Positions 51,625 to 60,211 of a stretch of DNA of 64,000 nt are shown piece after piece. The stretch lies in contig NZ_JAICCF010000003.1 in NCBI RefSeq assembly GCF_019492185.1, positions 310,001 to 374,000 of the forward strand. Direction: 5' to 3'. Below the pieces are notes generated by a model. The model was not told the DNA's origin and did no database searches. It worked only from the letters and a program-made list of their open reading frames with translations. The position numbers and the translations under genes are program-made. The stretch comes from Chitinophaga rhizophila (GTDB taxonomy: Bacteria; Bacteroidota; Bacteroidia; Chitinophagales; Chitinophagaceae). Each line of letters starts with the position of its first letter. Positions within the stretch are counted from its first letter, which is position 1.

Positions 51625-52197
51625 ATGGATCATCGTTTTTCATGGATACTGGTGATTGTTGCCGTTTGCCTGGCATCCTGCAGCAATACTAACGGAGAAC
51701 AGCAAGACAAAACATTGGCTTACAGGGATCTTAAAGGATACTTTCAGGAAGAACTGCATACTATGTCCGGCATTAAACCCGCCCTGCAGAAGACTATCGT
51801 TATGAACGGACAACGGGATAGCCTGACCATTACATCCCCCGACTCTGTCCAGCTAAGACACCTGCTTGCACCGTTTCTCGACGTAGACCTGAATAAACCG
51901 TCCCTTAGAGGCGCGTACGATACCATATTGCTGGCTGACCAGTTCTCCGGTAAACATTCCCTCATGTACAAAGCCAGAAACCCGGCTACCGTACCACAGG
52001 AAGTGATTATGGATATTGATAACCAGCAGCATATCACCAATGTGCAGATGAATAAGCATGTAGAAAACCTGGTATACGAATACCAGCAAAACCTGGTGTA
52101 TCAGCAAAACAAACATATCCGCATCGTGACCTGGCAGAAGATCGCCTTCCTGCCTGCACGGGAACTGGATGTGAAAGTGCTGCTCAGACACCCCTAA
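51625..52197 (+). CDS. Lipoprotein of unknown function upstream of uvrC
   Basis: 190 residues from the ATG at 51625, which gives a good lipoprotein signal (CLASC, Cys19). The frame is open 48 codons further upstream, but that part overlaps hairpins and has no coding character. The mature protein contains DLKGYFQEELHTMSGIKPALQKTIVMNG and LYKARNPATVPQEVIMDID-like stretches; I recognise no domain. uvrC starts 16 bp after its stop, so the two are probably cotranscribed. Confidence 0.78.
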   Translation: MDHRFSWILVIVAVCLASCSNTNGEQQDKTLAYRDLKGYFQEELHTMSGIKPALQKTIVMNGQRDSLTITSPDSVQLRHLLAPFLDVDLNKPSLRGAYDTILLADQFSGKHSLMYKARNPATVPQEVIMDIDNQQHITNVQMNKHVENLVYEYQQNLVYQQNKHIRIVTWQKIAFLPARELDVKVLLRHP

Positions 52198-52213
52198 CAG
52201 ATTTTCTCAGAAC

Positions 52214-54061
52214 ATGACAGCAGCGGAGTTTCAACAGATATCACATACCATACCCCTTCAGCCCGGTATTTATAAGTATTACAGCGAGGCAGGTGAACTG
52301 CTTTATGTAGGAAAAGCTAAAAGCCTGCGTAAAAGGGTCAGTTCTTATTTTGTTAAATACCACGATAACTACAAGACCCGTAAACTTGTAGAGACCATCC
52401 ATCATATTGAATTTACCATCGTAGGCTCCGAACAGGATGCTTTCCTGCTGGAAAACTCACTTATTAAACAGTTCCAGCCTAAATTCAATATCAATCTGAA
52501 GGATGACAAAACATACCCTTACCTCGTGATTAAACATGAGGCGTTTCCCCGTGTGTTCCTCACCCGCAATGTCATCAAAGACGGCTCGGAATACCTGGGT
52601 CCGTTCACATCTGTAGGCCGCGTACGCGAACTGCTTGAAGTGGTACGGTACAATATACCCCTACGTACCTGTAATCTTAACCTTTCCCCGCAGAACGTGG
52701 CTAAAGGCAAGTATAAAGTTTGTCTGGAATATCATCTAGGCAACTGCAAGGGGCCGTGTGAAGGACTCCAGACAGAAGAAGACTACCGCGAAGGATTGCA
52801 GCAGGTGAAAAACATCATGAAAGGCAATCTTAGTCCGGTGTTACAGATGTTCCGCACACAGATGCAGGAACACGCGATGAACATGGAGTTTGAAAAAGCG
52901 GAGATCATCAGGAAGAAGATAGAGAGTTTGCAGGCCTATCAGTCCAAATCAACGATTGTCAATACGAGAGTCGGTAATGTGGACGTATTCTCGATTATCA
53001 GCGAGGGTAATTATGCCTATGTTAACTATCTGCGCGTACTCAATGGCACTATTGCAGATACCAAAACAGTTACCTTAGAAAAGAAGCTGGAAGAGGATGA
53101 TACAGAGGTGCTGACGTATGCAGTAGGCTATCTGCGCGATGCATTTCAGAGCCTTGCCCGGGAAATCATCGTACCTATTGAGATCGAGTATCCGGAAGAG
53201 CATATCACTATATCAGTACCTAAAGGCGGAGATAAAAAGAAGCTGCTGGAACTATCAGAGAAGAACGTCAATTACTTCAAGGAAGAGCTTTACCGGAAGA
53301 AAATTCTGCACCTGGAAGGCAAAAGCGATATGGAAAAGAAGAAAGTGCTATATCAGCTGCAGGCCGATCTGGAGCTACAGGAGCTTCCGTTGCATATCGA
53401 GTGTTTCGATAACTCCAATTTCCAGGGCGCCTACCCAGTATCGGCTTGTGTGGTATTCAAAGACGGTGTAGCTTCTAAAAAAGATTATCGTCACTTCAAT
53501 ATTAAAACCGTTCAGGGTATTAATGACTTTGCCTCAATGAAGGAGGTAGTATATCGTCGTTACAGTCGCTTGCTGGCGGAAGAGCAACCTTTGCCCCAGC
53601 TGGTAATCATAGATGGTGGTAAAGGACAGTTGGGTTCAGCCATGGAAAGCATCCGCGAGCTGGACCTGATAGGTAGTATGACCGTAGTGGGCCTCGCTAA
53701 AAATGAGGAGGAAATTTTCTTTCCAGGGGATAAAGACAGTATCAAGCTGCCTTATGACAGCGAGAGCCTGAAACTTATCAGAAGAGTACGTGACGAGGTA
53801 CACAGATTCGGTATCACCTTTCACCGGCAGAAGCGCAGTAAAGGTACTTTTAAGAACGAATTAGAAGGTATCAAGGGTATTGGCGAGAATACAGCTACCC
53901 AGCTACTGAAAACCTTCCGTTCAGTCGCTAAAATCAAATTGTTATCAGAGCAAGACCTGATAAATGAAATTGGTGTAGCAAAAGCCCGGCTGGTATATAA
54001 CTATTTCCATCCTGCTACAGGAGAGGCAGGTACCGCCAGTACGCCCGGCAGCGAAAGCTGA
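52214..54061 (+). CDS. uvrC: UvrABC excinuclease subunit C
   Basis: 615 residues. It makes the 3' and 5' incisions in nucleotide excision repair. N-terminal GIY-YIG nuclease (PGIYKYYSEAGELLYVGKAKSLRKRV), the cysteine-containing LEYHLGNCKGPCEG segment, a UVR motif (MNMEFEKAEIIRKKIESLQ), an RNase H-like nuclease domain (IECFDNSNFQGAYPVSACVVF and VIIDGGKGQL) and a C-terminal helix-hairpin-helix (GIKGIGENTATQLLKTF). All parts are present. It ends 12 bp from the converging DinB gene. Confidence 0.97.
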   Translation: MTAAEFQQISHTIPLQPGIYKYYSEAGELLYVGKAKSLRKRVSSYFVKYHDNYKTRKLVETIHHIEFTIVGSEQDAFLLENSLIKQFQPKFNINLKDDKTYPYLVIKHEAFPRVFLTRNVIKDGSEYLGPFTSVGRVRELLEVVRYNIPLRTCNLNLSPQNVAKGKYKVCLEYHLGNCKGPCEGLQTEEDYREGLQQVKNIMKGNLSPVLQMFRTQMQEHAMNMEFEKAEIIRKKIESLQAYQSKSTIVNTRVGNVDVFSIISEGNYAYVNYLRVLNGTIADTKTVTLEKKLEEDDTEVLTYAVGYLRDAFQSLAREIIVPIEIEYPEEHITISVPKGGDKKKLLELSEKNVNYFKEELYRKKILHLEGKSDMEKKKVLYQLQADLELQELPLHIECFDNSNFQGAYPVSACVVFKDGVASKKDYRHFNIKTVQGINDFASMKEVVYRRYSRLLAEEQPLPQLVIIDGGKGQLGSAMESIRELDLIGSMTVVGLAKNEEEIFFPGDKDSIKLPYDSESLKLIRRVRDEVHRFGITFHRQKRSKGTFKNELEGIKGIGENTATQLLKTFRSVAKIKLLSEQDLINEIGVAKARLVYNYFHPATGEAGTASTPGSES

Positions 54062-54073
54062 TATTAGGGACGC

Positions 54074-54649
54074 TTAACCTTTAGCTCTTAAGGCCTGTGC
54101 AATATGGCGCTGTTCATGTGCAATCACGAACCGGAAGGTGTCCCCCAGTGAAAATCTCAGCCACGCACCCAGCGTAGTTGAAATCTTTATCTTTTGCAGA
54201 TTTACCAGTTTGGCCCTGTCAAGCAATGCTTTGGTTTGCTGTTGCCATTCCAGGAACTCCTGTACGGTATGCTTTGCGTTCAGATCTGCCATGGGGCGGT
54301 AAGCCTTTGGTGCCTGCATTTTCATACCGGGAAGTCCGTCAGCCTTCGGCTTCATCATATTTGTGAAATAGTTGCCCAGCCAGCCGCTCTTGAAGGTGGC
54401 AGATGGAGTAGGGGGCAGACTACCCGATAATTTGCCTTGTATAGCTTTCTCCATAGCCGGCACGTAGAACCTGGAGTAAGCATTCAGGTGATCCAGGCAT
54501 TGGGCTACGCTCCATTTTCCTGGAGAGGGCTGCAGTAAAAGAAACTGTTCCGGTACGCCAACGAAGTTATTGTTGACAGTCTGTACCAGGTCGTCCACCT
54601 GGCGTTGCAGTGAGTTAAGTAGTTCGGGGGTATCAAATGTCAGGGACAT
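54074..54649 (-). CDS. DinB-family protein
   Basis: 191 residues, four-helix DinB fold: KWSVAQCLDHLNAYSRFY and the C-terminal FRFVIAHEQRHIAQALR supply His residues of the usual metal triad (about His51, His172/His176). Members include thiol-dependent transferases and proteins of unknown function induced by stress. Adjacent uvrC is on the other strand, so the pairing with DNA repair is probably chance. Its promoter at 54672-54702 is the best match in the window. Confidence 0.88.
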   Translation of the reverse strand: MSLTFDTPELLNSLQRQVDDLVQTVNNNFVGVPEQFLLLQPSPGKWSVAQCLDHLNAYSRFYVPAMEKAIQGKLSGSLPPTPSATFKSGWLGNYFTNMMKPKADGLPGMKMQAPKAYRPMADLNAKHTVQEFLEWQQQTKALLDRAKLVNLQKIKISTTLGAWLRFSLGDTFRFVIAHEQRHIAQALRAKG

Positions 54650-54671
54650 AATCGTGGAGATTAGTATGCTA

Positions 54672-54702
54672 CAAAGCTAGAATAAGGTGTTGAGGGAACA
54701 AA
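54672..54702 (-). promoter_or_regulatory. Strong-consensus Bacteroidota promoter for the DinB gene
   Basis: On the minus strand TTTG (54699-54702), exactly 19 bp, then TAGCTTTG (54672-54679). Both boxes and the spacing match the Bacteroides/Flavobacterium consensus; the ATG is 22 bp downstream. Confidence 0.72.
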
Positions 54703-54764
54703 TGAGATTAGTCATGTAATGAGTGTCAGGTAGTACTTTTTCACGCAAGACAAGACTATATTAT

Positions 54765-54801
54765 ATAAACAAAAAGGGAGTCTTTTTACAGACTCCCTTT
54801 T
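54765..54801 (-). terminator. Terminator of the gld operon
   Basis: aaaagggagtct (54772-54783) and agactccctttt (54790-54801) form a 12-bp stem; TTTTTGTTT follows on the minus strand. Confidence 0.9.
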
Positions 54802-54824
54802 CAGTTCTTTTATCTGCGAGCAGA

Positions 54825-55871
54825 TTAATACTGCCACATATCCTGTTCTTTATTAAAGATTTTATCCTTGATCGCCTGACCTTCCAGGAGACGCATGGTG
54901 CCATCTTTAATGTACTCTTTAATCTCGCGGTTGTAAGTATTGTTTTCCTTGATAATGAAGCTGGAGAAGAAACGCATTTCAAAAAGGTCTTCCCAACTCA
55001 TGGTAGCCGCATCGTTATTCTGGTTGTAAACATCAAATTTAGCCAGGATAGGACGCAGATCAGGATAATATACCCAGAACAGCGGGATAGCTGCGCGGAA
55101 TGAACCGTCTTCGTTCATACGGGACACCATTGGAGCGATACCCAGGATACGAACTTTCAGAGCAGATGCTTCTTTATCGAACACCCAGATTTCTTTGATC
55201 TTGTACTGAACTACAGTACGAGGGTCAAATTCGTCACGGGTAGTTACCATTTTCTCCTCACCGGTTACCGGGTCAATGCTACGCACTGTCTTTTCTTCGC
55301 CACTCAGTTTGTTCTGAATTTCGGAGTAAGGAATAATGGTAGTGAACCTGTCATCGATAGGGCTGAAAGCTTCCACTTCTCCGGCTTTTACCGCGTTAAG
55401 CAGAATGTTTATGAACAGCTGGTTAGTACCGGATTCATCCTCAACATTGTATTGGAAAGGAAGGTTCATCTTTTCACGCGTGTCGATTACCTGCCATATC
55501 TTCTTTTCCCAGAACTCATCATCTGAGCGGATATGGTCATATGGAATAGGCACACGGTCTTTGATAAAGTTCTTTTCAGAAATGCCATCCGTACGCAGGG
55601 ATTTGCGTGGAGTATCTACAACAGGTACTCCGACACCGTCCTGACGAAGAGATGCTGGTTCAGCAGCTTGAGTCGGTGCAGGTGCTGTTACACTGTTACC
55701 GGTAGCGGGATTGACAACAGAACCATCGGCTGGCGTATTCTGCTCAGCTGGAGTTGACTCCGTACGACGTGTCGTACGGCGGCGTCCTCCGCCCTGGGCG
55801 TTTGCCTCTGCTGCCACGAATACCAGCAGGAGTGCACACAAACCAATTCTGTTAAGGATGACTGCTCGCAT
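54825..55871 (-). CDS. gldN: Gliding motility/T9SS protein GldN
   Basis: 348 residues with a signal peptide (EANA-QG). A low-complexity Arg/Thr/Pro-rich segment (about 30-90) precedes the conserved GldN/PorN domain, with DFWEKKIWQVIDTREKMNLPF-like wording and LFEMRFFSSFIIKENNTYNREI near the end. With GldK, GldN forms the large periplasmic ring under the outer membrane in the type IX secretion system. It is the last gene of gldKLMN, 12 bp after gldM, and ends at a hairpin terminator. Confidence 0.95.
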   Translation of the reverse strand: MRAVILNRIGLCALLLVFVAAEANAQGGGRRRTTRRTESTPAEQNTPADGSVVNPATGNSVTAPAPTQAAEPASLRQDGVGVPVVDTPRKSLRTDGISEKNFIKDRVPIPYDHIRSDDEFWEKKIWQVIDTREKMNLPFQYNVEDESGTNQLFINILLNAVKAGEVEAFSPIDDRFTTIIPYSEIQNKLSGEEKTVRSIDPVTGEEKMVTTRDEFDPRTVVQYKIKEIWVFDKEASALKVRILGIAPMVSRMNEDGSFRAAIPLFWVYYPDLRPILAKFDVYNQNNDAATMSWEDLFEMRFFSSFIIKENNTYNREIKEYIKDGTMRLLEGQAIKDKIFNKEQDMWQY

Positions 55872-55883
55872 AGAAAAATAATA

Positions 55884-57404
55884 TTAGTTAATCTTGAAAT
55901 TGACGTTACTCATATCTCTTACCCTTCCATCCGGACCTTTTACGCGGATGTTATCGAAGTATACGATATCGCCAGCTCTCAGGGAGCGGATAACCGGCAT
56001 CACACTGTTAGGGAAGTAAGCAGAGTTAGCTTCGCCTTCTGCATAGTCCTTACCTTTTGCATCGATACCGATACGATAGCTAACAACTTCGTATTTAACA
56101 CCCTCGAACAGGAAGTCTTCCAGGTCAGCACGCAGACCGCCCTGTACTTTGAACTCAGCAGCCTTCATGAAAGGGCCTTTGCTCATACCTACCTTCAGCA
56201 CTGGATCAGGGATGTATTTGATACGGAATTCTTTACCAGCCATGCTCTTACCGTTAGCAACTACGCCAATGGTAGCAGTACCTGGTTTTGTAACTGTTAC
56301 TGAGAATTTACCTGCACCAGTTTTGGTAATAGAACCATTGTTGATGGATGCAGATACCTGCTCAGCAGGAACACCAGCAGCAGAAATTGAAATTGGGTTC
56401 TGCAGACCGATGTACAGTACGTTCATTTTATCAGCAGAGATAGATGTGGTAGAAGCACCTACAGTATAAGCTTCACTGAAAGGGAATGCTTCAACTTCAC
56501 CATTTGGTCTTCTGAGTGTTACAGTACCTGTTAAGGTTTTCTCTCCAAGACCGCTGACATTCATTTTATAACTACCTAAACCGTCAGTTGCAGTAACTGT
56601 AGCACCGTTTACAACGATTTCAGGATTTACAGTGCTGCTATAAGCACCAACTGCTACCTGGGCTACCAGTTCCTGACCTTCCATCAGGTTTTTAGAGTTC
56701 AGTGATACGAATGGTTTAATTCTGTCGAATTTAAATTCATTCGCTCCGATTTGACTAAACAGGTAATCTACCAGTCTAGCTTCAGAGTTTTTTACGTCAT
56801 TCTGGAATTTACTCAGAATGGTTACAGCTGCGATAGTCGGAACCATGTTGAAGTGGTAAGAAGTCCAGGTCGCGTTTTTAGGACCGTGGCTACCACCATG
56901 TGATTTACCGATTTCTATGCGAAGTGGAAGACTCTGTTCAAATTCTGCTTTCACTTTCGGATCAACGAATCCGATCAGTTTACTGCGTAATTCGTTAAGT
57001 TTCTGTTCCAGTTCAGGACCTTTTTTATAGTTCTCCATTACACGTGTAGGAGCATCCTGGTCGCTTTTACCTTTTATTTCGCCGTGCTCGTCCAGACCAC
57101 CAGATTCTCTGATGATGGTAGCTTTCAGGGTATCCAGGTAAACATACATCTCAGCAGACAGTGCCTTTACTTTTTCAGCTTTTTCTTTGAAAGGAGCAGC
57201 CTTTGCAGGATCTCCGGTCTTGTCAAACTGACTATAAGTAAGCGTATTCTTAGCTGTGATGGAAGTATTCGAAGTTTCTATTGAATCGTTAACTATATTA
57301 AATGCGTTCAATATCTCAGCAGAGACGTTCAATGCCAGCATGGCCGTCAAGACCAGGTACATGATATTGACCATCTTCTGCCTGGGATCTTTAGGTAGTG
57401 CCAT
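55884..57404 (-). CDS. gldM: Gliding motility/T9SS protein GldM
   Basis: 506 residues. Short cytoplasmic start, one transmembrane helix (about 11-33, MVNIMYLVLTAMLALNVSAEIL), then a long periplasmic part: a helical bundle (about 40-220) and several Ig-like beta domains (about 225-506). GldM dimers form with GldL the proton-driven motor that couples the inner membrane to the GldKN ring and drives secretion and gliding. It lies between gldL (59-bp gap) and gldN. Confidence 0.96.
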   Translation of the reverse strand: MALPKDPRQKMVNIMYLVLTAMLALNVSAEILNAFNIVNDSIETSNTSITAKNTLTYSQFDKTGDPAKAAPFKEKAEKVKALSAEMYVYLDTLKATIIRESGGLDEHGEIKGKSDQDAPTRVMENYKKGPELEQKLNELRSKLIGFVDPKVKAEFEQSLPLRIEIGKSHGGSHGPKNATWTSYHFNMVPTIAAVTILSKFQNDVKNSEARLVDYLFSQIGANEFKFDRIKPFVSLNSKNLMEGQELVAQVAVGAYSSTVNPEIVVNGATVTATDGLGSYKMNVSGLGEKTLTGTVTLRRPNGEVEAFPFSEAYTVGASTTSISADKMNVLYIGLQNPISISAAGVPAEQVSASINNGSITKTGAGKFSVTVTKPGTATIGVVANGKSMAGKEFRIKYIPDPVLKVGMSKGPFMKAAEFKVQGGLRADLEDFLFEGVKYEVVSYRIGIDAKGKDYAEGEANSAYFPNSVMPVIRSLRAGDIVYFDNIRVKGPDGRVRDMSNVNFKIN

Positions 57405-57463
57405 AGTTTGTTCTCAGGTTTGAATGATTGTCTGTTGTTAAATCAAAAACTATAAGCGTTACC

Positions 57464-58216
57464 TTATCTCGCATTCTGCATAGCGCTGAGCATATTGCCA
57501 TAAACATTGTTCAGGCTAGTCAGGTTATGTGCCAGTTTAGAGATCTGATCCTGTGTTTTGCGCGCATCGTCTACGCTGCTGGTCATTGCCTGAGAAACAT
57601 TCAGCAGATTGCTATAGAAGTTATTCATAGCTTTCAGGTGATTGTTAGTATCCTGCAGTTCCAGTTCATAGATAGCATTCAGGGAAGCCAGGTTTTTGGT
57701 CATACCCTGCATCTGCTCGTGGAAGCTTCTTGTAGATTCAGAAGCACTGTTGAAAGAAGATACAGCTGAAGCAGCAGTGGTATAAGCGTGAGCTACGTTA
57801 CCAATAGCGCTGGCAGCTTCTCTTGTTTTTTGTGTGTAATCGCCTGTAGCGGCAACTACATCACTGATATCCCGCATCTTATCTACTGTGGAACCTAATT
57901 TCTGGAAGTTTTCGCTCAGACGCTGTAAGCTTACCGGAGTAATATCAGCTTCTTCAAGCATTTTATCCAGACCAGCCAGTGCAGGACTGCCACCAGCAAC
58001 AACTGCTACCTGAGCAGGAGCTGCATCGTGACCACCACTATCTGGTACGAATGCATAAACGAAGAAGATCAGCGCTTCAGTAGTCAAACCAACGATCAGG
58101 GCGATATCCGCACCTGGCCAGTGTTGAATTTTAAAGAGCGCTCCGATAATTACTACAGACGCCGCGACACAAACAAAGAAATTAAGCCATTTCGATGTAG
58201 TAGGATTCATAGCCAT
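57464..58216 (-). CDS. gldL: Gliding motility/T9SS motor protein GldL
   Basis: 250 residues. Two N-terminal membrane helices: about 11-27 (FFVCVAASVVIIGALFK) and about 37-58 (DIALIVGLTTEALIFFVYAFV), the first ending in Lys29 and His32, the second with a buried Glu47, as expected of the proton pathway. A long cytoplasmic coiled coil follows. Five GldL with two GldM form the rotary motor of type IX secretion. It is separated from gldK by an unusually long 229-bp spacer. Confidence 0.95.
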   Translation of the reverse strand: MAMNPTTSKWLNFFVCVAASVVIIGALFKIQHWPGADIALIVGLTTEALIFFVYAFVPDSGGHDAAPAQVAVVAGGSPALAGLDKMLEEADITPVSLQRLSENFQKLGSTVDKMRDISDVVAATGDYTQKTREAASAIGNVAHAYTTAASAVSSFNSASESTRSFHEQMQGMTKNLASLNAIYELELQDTNNHLKAMNNFYSNLLNVSQAMTSSVDDARKTQDQISKLAHNLTSLNNVYGNMLSAMQNAR

Positions 58217-58219
58217 AGG

Positions 58220-58417
58220 TCAAAATTTACTGGTTAAAGTGTTAAAGGTTAAATTGTTATGGAATAGTTGTTGCTCAACGATGATTTGCGGTTTCCCATT
58301 GTACGTCATACGGTCTCTCATATCAACATGTTTTAGTTTGATTTTCACACACATGCCCGTCCCAAAGGCACACAGGATCTTTCCTGCCTCTTCGATACTG
58401 CCTGTTCTCATGCTCAT
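58220..58417 (-). CDS. Doubtful small ORF between gldK and gldL
   Basis: 65 codons, stop 3 bp before the gldL ATG. The predicted peptide (MSMRTGSIEEAGKILCAFG...) has no recognisable domain. The only support is the tight spacing and reasonable codon choice in a spacer that is longer than needed. It may be just gldL leader. Confidence 0.18.
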   Translation of the reverse strand: MSMRTGSIEEAGKILCAFGTGMCVKIKLKHVDMRDRMTYNGKPQIIVEQQLFHNNLTFNTLTSKF

Positions 58418-58445
58418 CTATCCGTAATGGCTATTACTATAATTG

Positions 58446-59741
58446 TTACCTGTGACCAAAATCGTTTTTAGAACGGCTCAGGAATGCAATCGTACATCTG
58501 AATCCAATGTAAGATTTAGCACTATCCTGATACTCGTAAGAACGTGTACCTGTCTGGAGGAAGTATCCGATATCTTTCCAGGAACCGCCTCTTACAGCTT
58601 TACGTTTCATTTTCGGAACTGCATTATCTGGAACATCCATACGCAGATATGGGTTCATATCAGACGTGAAGGAATATGCATTCTCATAATAAATGTCCTG
58701 TGTCCATTCTGCAACGTTACCGGACATGTTATACAAACCATAATCGTTCGGCCAGTAAGCATCTGCTCTTACAGTGTAGAAACCACCATCTTCTGGATAG
58801 TTACCACGGCCTGGTTTAAAGTTAGCCAGCAAACAACCTTTCTTGTTACGGATGTAGTATCCACCCCAAGGGTATGGCGTTTGTTCTCTACCACCTCTTG
58901 CAGCATACTCCCATTGTGCTTCGGAAGGCAGCTGGAATTTATCCTCAGTAAATAATTTCTTAGAAATACGATAGTCCTCCCAGAACTTACTACGCCATTC
59001 AGCGAATGCGTTAGCCTGATGCCAGGTTACGCCAACAACAGGATAGTTGTCAAACGCAGGGTGCCAGAAGTACATCCTCGTCATTGGCTCATTGTAAGCG
59101 TAAGAGAAGTCACGGATCCAGCACAGTGTGTCAGGATAGATCGCAACATCCTTCTTTACAATGAACTTAGAACGGGATACATTAGCGTTCTCACGCTTCT
59201 TAGCCTGTTCCCAGTTGAAAGTCTCCGCATGATATACCAGCTTACGTACGTCGAACTCTCTGCGACCATAAAGACGGTCTTCAGGAGCATACATCATACC
59301 GTCCAGCTGATCAATAGTAGACTTATCACGGTAATTGATTTTCTTCTTCCAGTCGATGTAATCCTCGCCGCCGTCATTTTTCACATAACCCATCATCACG
59401 TGCGCGATAGAGTCAGTCACCCACTGTACGAACTGCCTGTATTCGTTGTTGGTAATCTCCGTAGCATCCATGTAGAAGCCGGAAATTGAAATAGACTTGT
59501 TACGTGCTGTATAAGCATAGTTCAAGTCCTCATCGCTCGGACCCATGTGAAAGGTTCCTGATGGTACATATACCATTCCATAGGGTACAGGCGGGAAATA
59601 CTTAGGTCTAGGACTTACGCCGATCAGCTGTCCTTGCGCGTTTTTGGGGGTCTTACTACCACCGCAGCTGGCGAGCAGGCTTACCAGCAATACTGCTAAC
59701 AGACCACTAGAAAAATTAAGCTTCATAAGGGTAGCTTTCAT
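58446..59741 (-). CDS. gldK: Gliding motility/T9SS lipoprotein GldK
   Basis: 431 residues from 59741, or 426 from the ATG at 59726 (MKLNFSSG), which gives the more typical signal. Lipobox LASC. The mature part is a formylglycine-generating-enzyme-like (FGE/SUMF1) domain: VPSGTFHMGPSDEDLNYAYT, FYMDATEITNNEYRQFV, PVVGVTWHQANAFAEWR, LPSEAQWEYAARGG, GNVAEWTQDIYY and AVRGGSW. In GldK this fold is structural: with GldN it forms the outer-membrane-associated ring of type IX secretion. First known gene of gldKLMN; the start overlaps the stop of an upstream small ORF. Confidence 0.96.
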   Translation of the reverse strand: MKATLMKLNFSSGLLAVLLVSLLASCGGSKTPKNAQGQLIGVSPRPKYFPPVPYGMVYVPSGTFHMGPSDEDLNYAYTARNKSISISGFYMDATEITNNEYRQFVQWVTDSIAHVMMGYVKNDGGEDYIDWKKKINYRDKSTIDQLDGMMYAPEDRLYGRREFDVRKLVYHAETFNWEQAKKRENANVSRSKFIVKKDVAIYPDTLCWIRDFSYAYNEPMTRMYFWHPAFDNYPVVGVTWHQANAFAEWRSKFWEDYRISKKLFTEDKFQLPSEAQWEYAARGGREQTPYPWGGYYIRNKKGCLLANFKPGRGNYPEDGGFYTVRADAYWPNDYGLYNMSGNVAEWTQDIYYENAYSFTSDMNPYLRMDVPDNAVPKMKRKAVRGGSWKDIGYFLQTGTRSYEYQDSAKSYIGFRCTIAFLSRSKNDFGHR

Positions 59742-59944
59742 TGAAAATCATTTATTTCGTAGGCGACGCAGTGCAAATTGGCCAAAATGCTACTGAGGAT
59801 GTCGCTAAGTTCTGAAACATGGCCTTGGATCATGCCGGTCTCTCCGGACAGATCGTTTACCAACGAGCCCCTCACACTTAATGACCCTAAAGTTGTTAAG
59901 GGCAACTTCAGAAATTTCGCGGTTGTTATACTTGTTGGTTTCAC
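59738..59944 (-). CDS. Candidate small ORF translationally coupled to gldK
   Basis: 68 codons, ending in a TGA that overlaps the gldK ATG as ATGA. The peptide (AKFLKLPLTTLGSLSV..., later SELSDILSSILANLHCVA) has no signal or membrane segment and could form an amphipathic helix. A TACATTTG promoter box lies 94 bp upstream of its ATG, so it would be the first cistron of the gld operon. I recognise no family, and gldK may start internally at 59726 instead; both are reasons for caution. Confidence 0.38.
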   Translation of the reverse strand: MKPTSITTAKFLKLPLTTLGSLSVRGSLVNDLSGETGMIQGHVSELSDILSSILANLHCVAYEINDFQ

Positions 59945-60211
59945 TTTTTTGAATTCATTCCCGTTGGAAACATATTATCTCTTCAAAGTCAGCACTTACC
60001 CTTCTGATAGTCTATACCACACTCTTAAGCAAGATAACAAATGTAACGATTAATTTTAATCCGTAGTTAGTTTTCACCCAACTTTTTCATACCTATTCAG
60101 GGAAGCGTGACAATTAAAATAAACGTACTTTTTAACATTTTATTATATCTTATCAAAATCATTTTTCCGTGTGCTTTTTACACAGATATGGTCATGCAAG
60201 ATACATAAATA
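59945..60211. other. Intergenic region upstream of the gld operon
   Basis: AT-rich, carries the gld promoter candidate at 60038-60045. The 3' flank of the DUF255 gene (60046-60211) shows only a weak 4-bp hairpin, so no terminator is claimed there. Confidence 0.5.
60038..60045 (-). promoter_or_regulatory. Candidate promoter of the gld operon
   Basis: TACATTTG on the minus strand fits TAnnTTTG. No exact TTTG is present 19 bp upstream. The leader to gldK would be about 290 nt, or about 90 nt to the small ORF at 59944. Confidence 0.45.

Noticed and set aside
59778..60053. 91-codon plus-strand frame opposite the gldK leader
   Set aside because: Antisense to the better-supported small ORF, with no start context and no domain.
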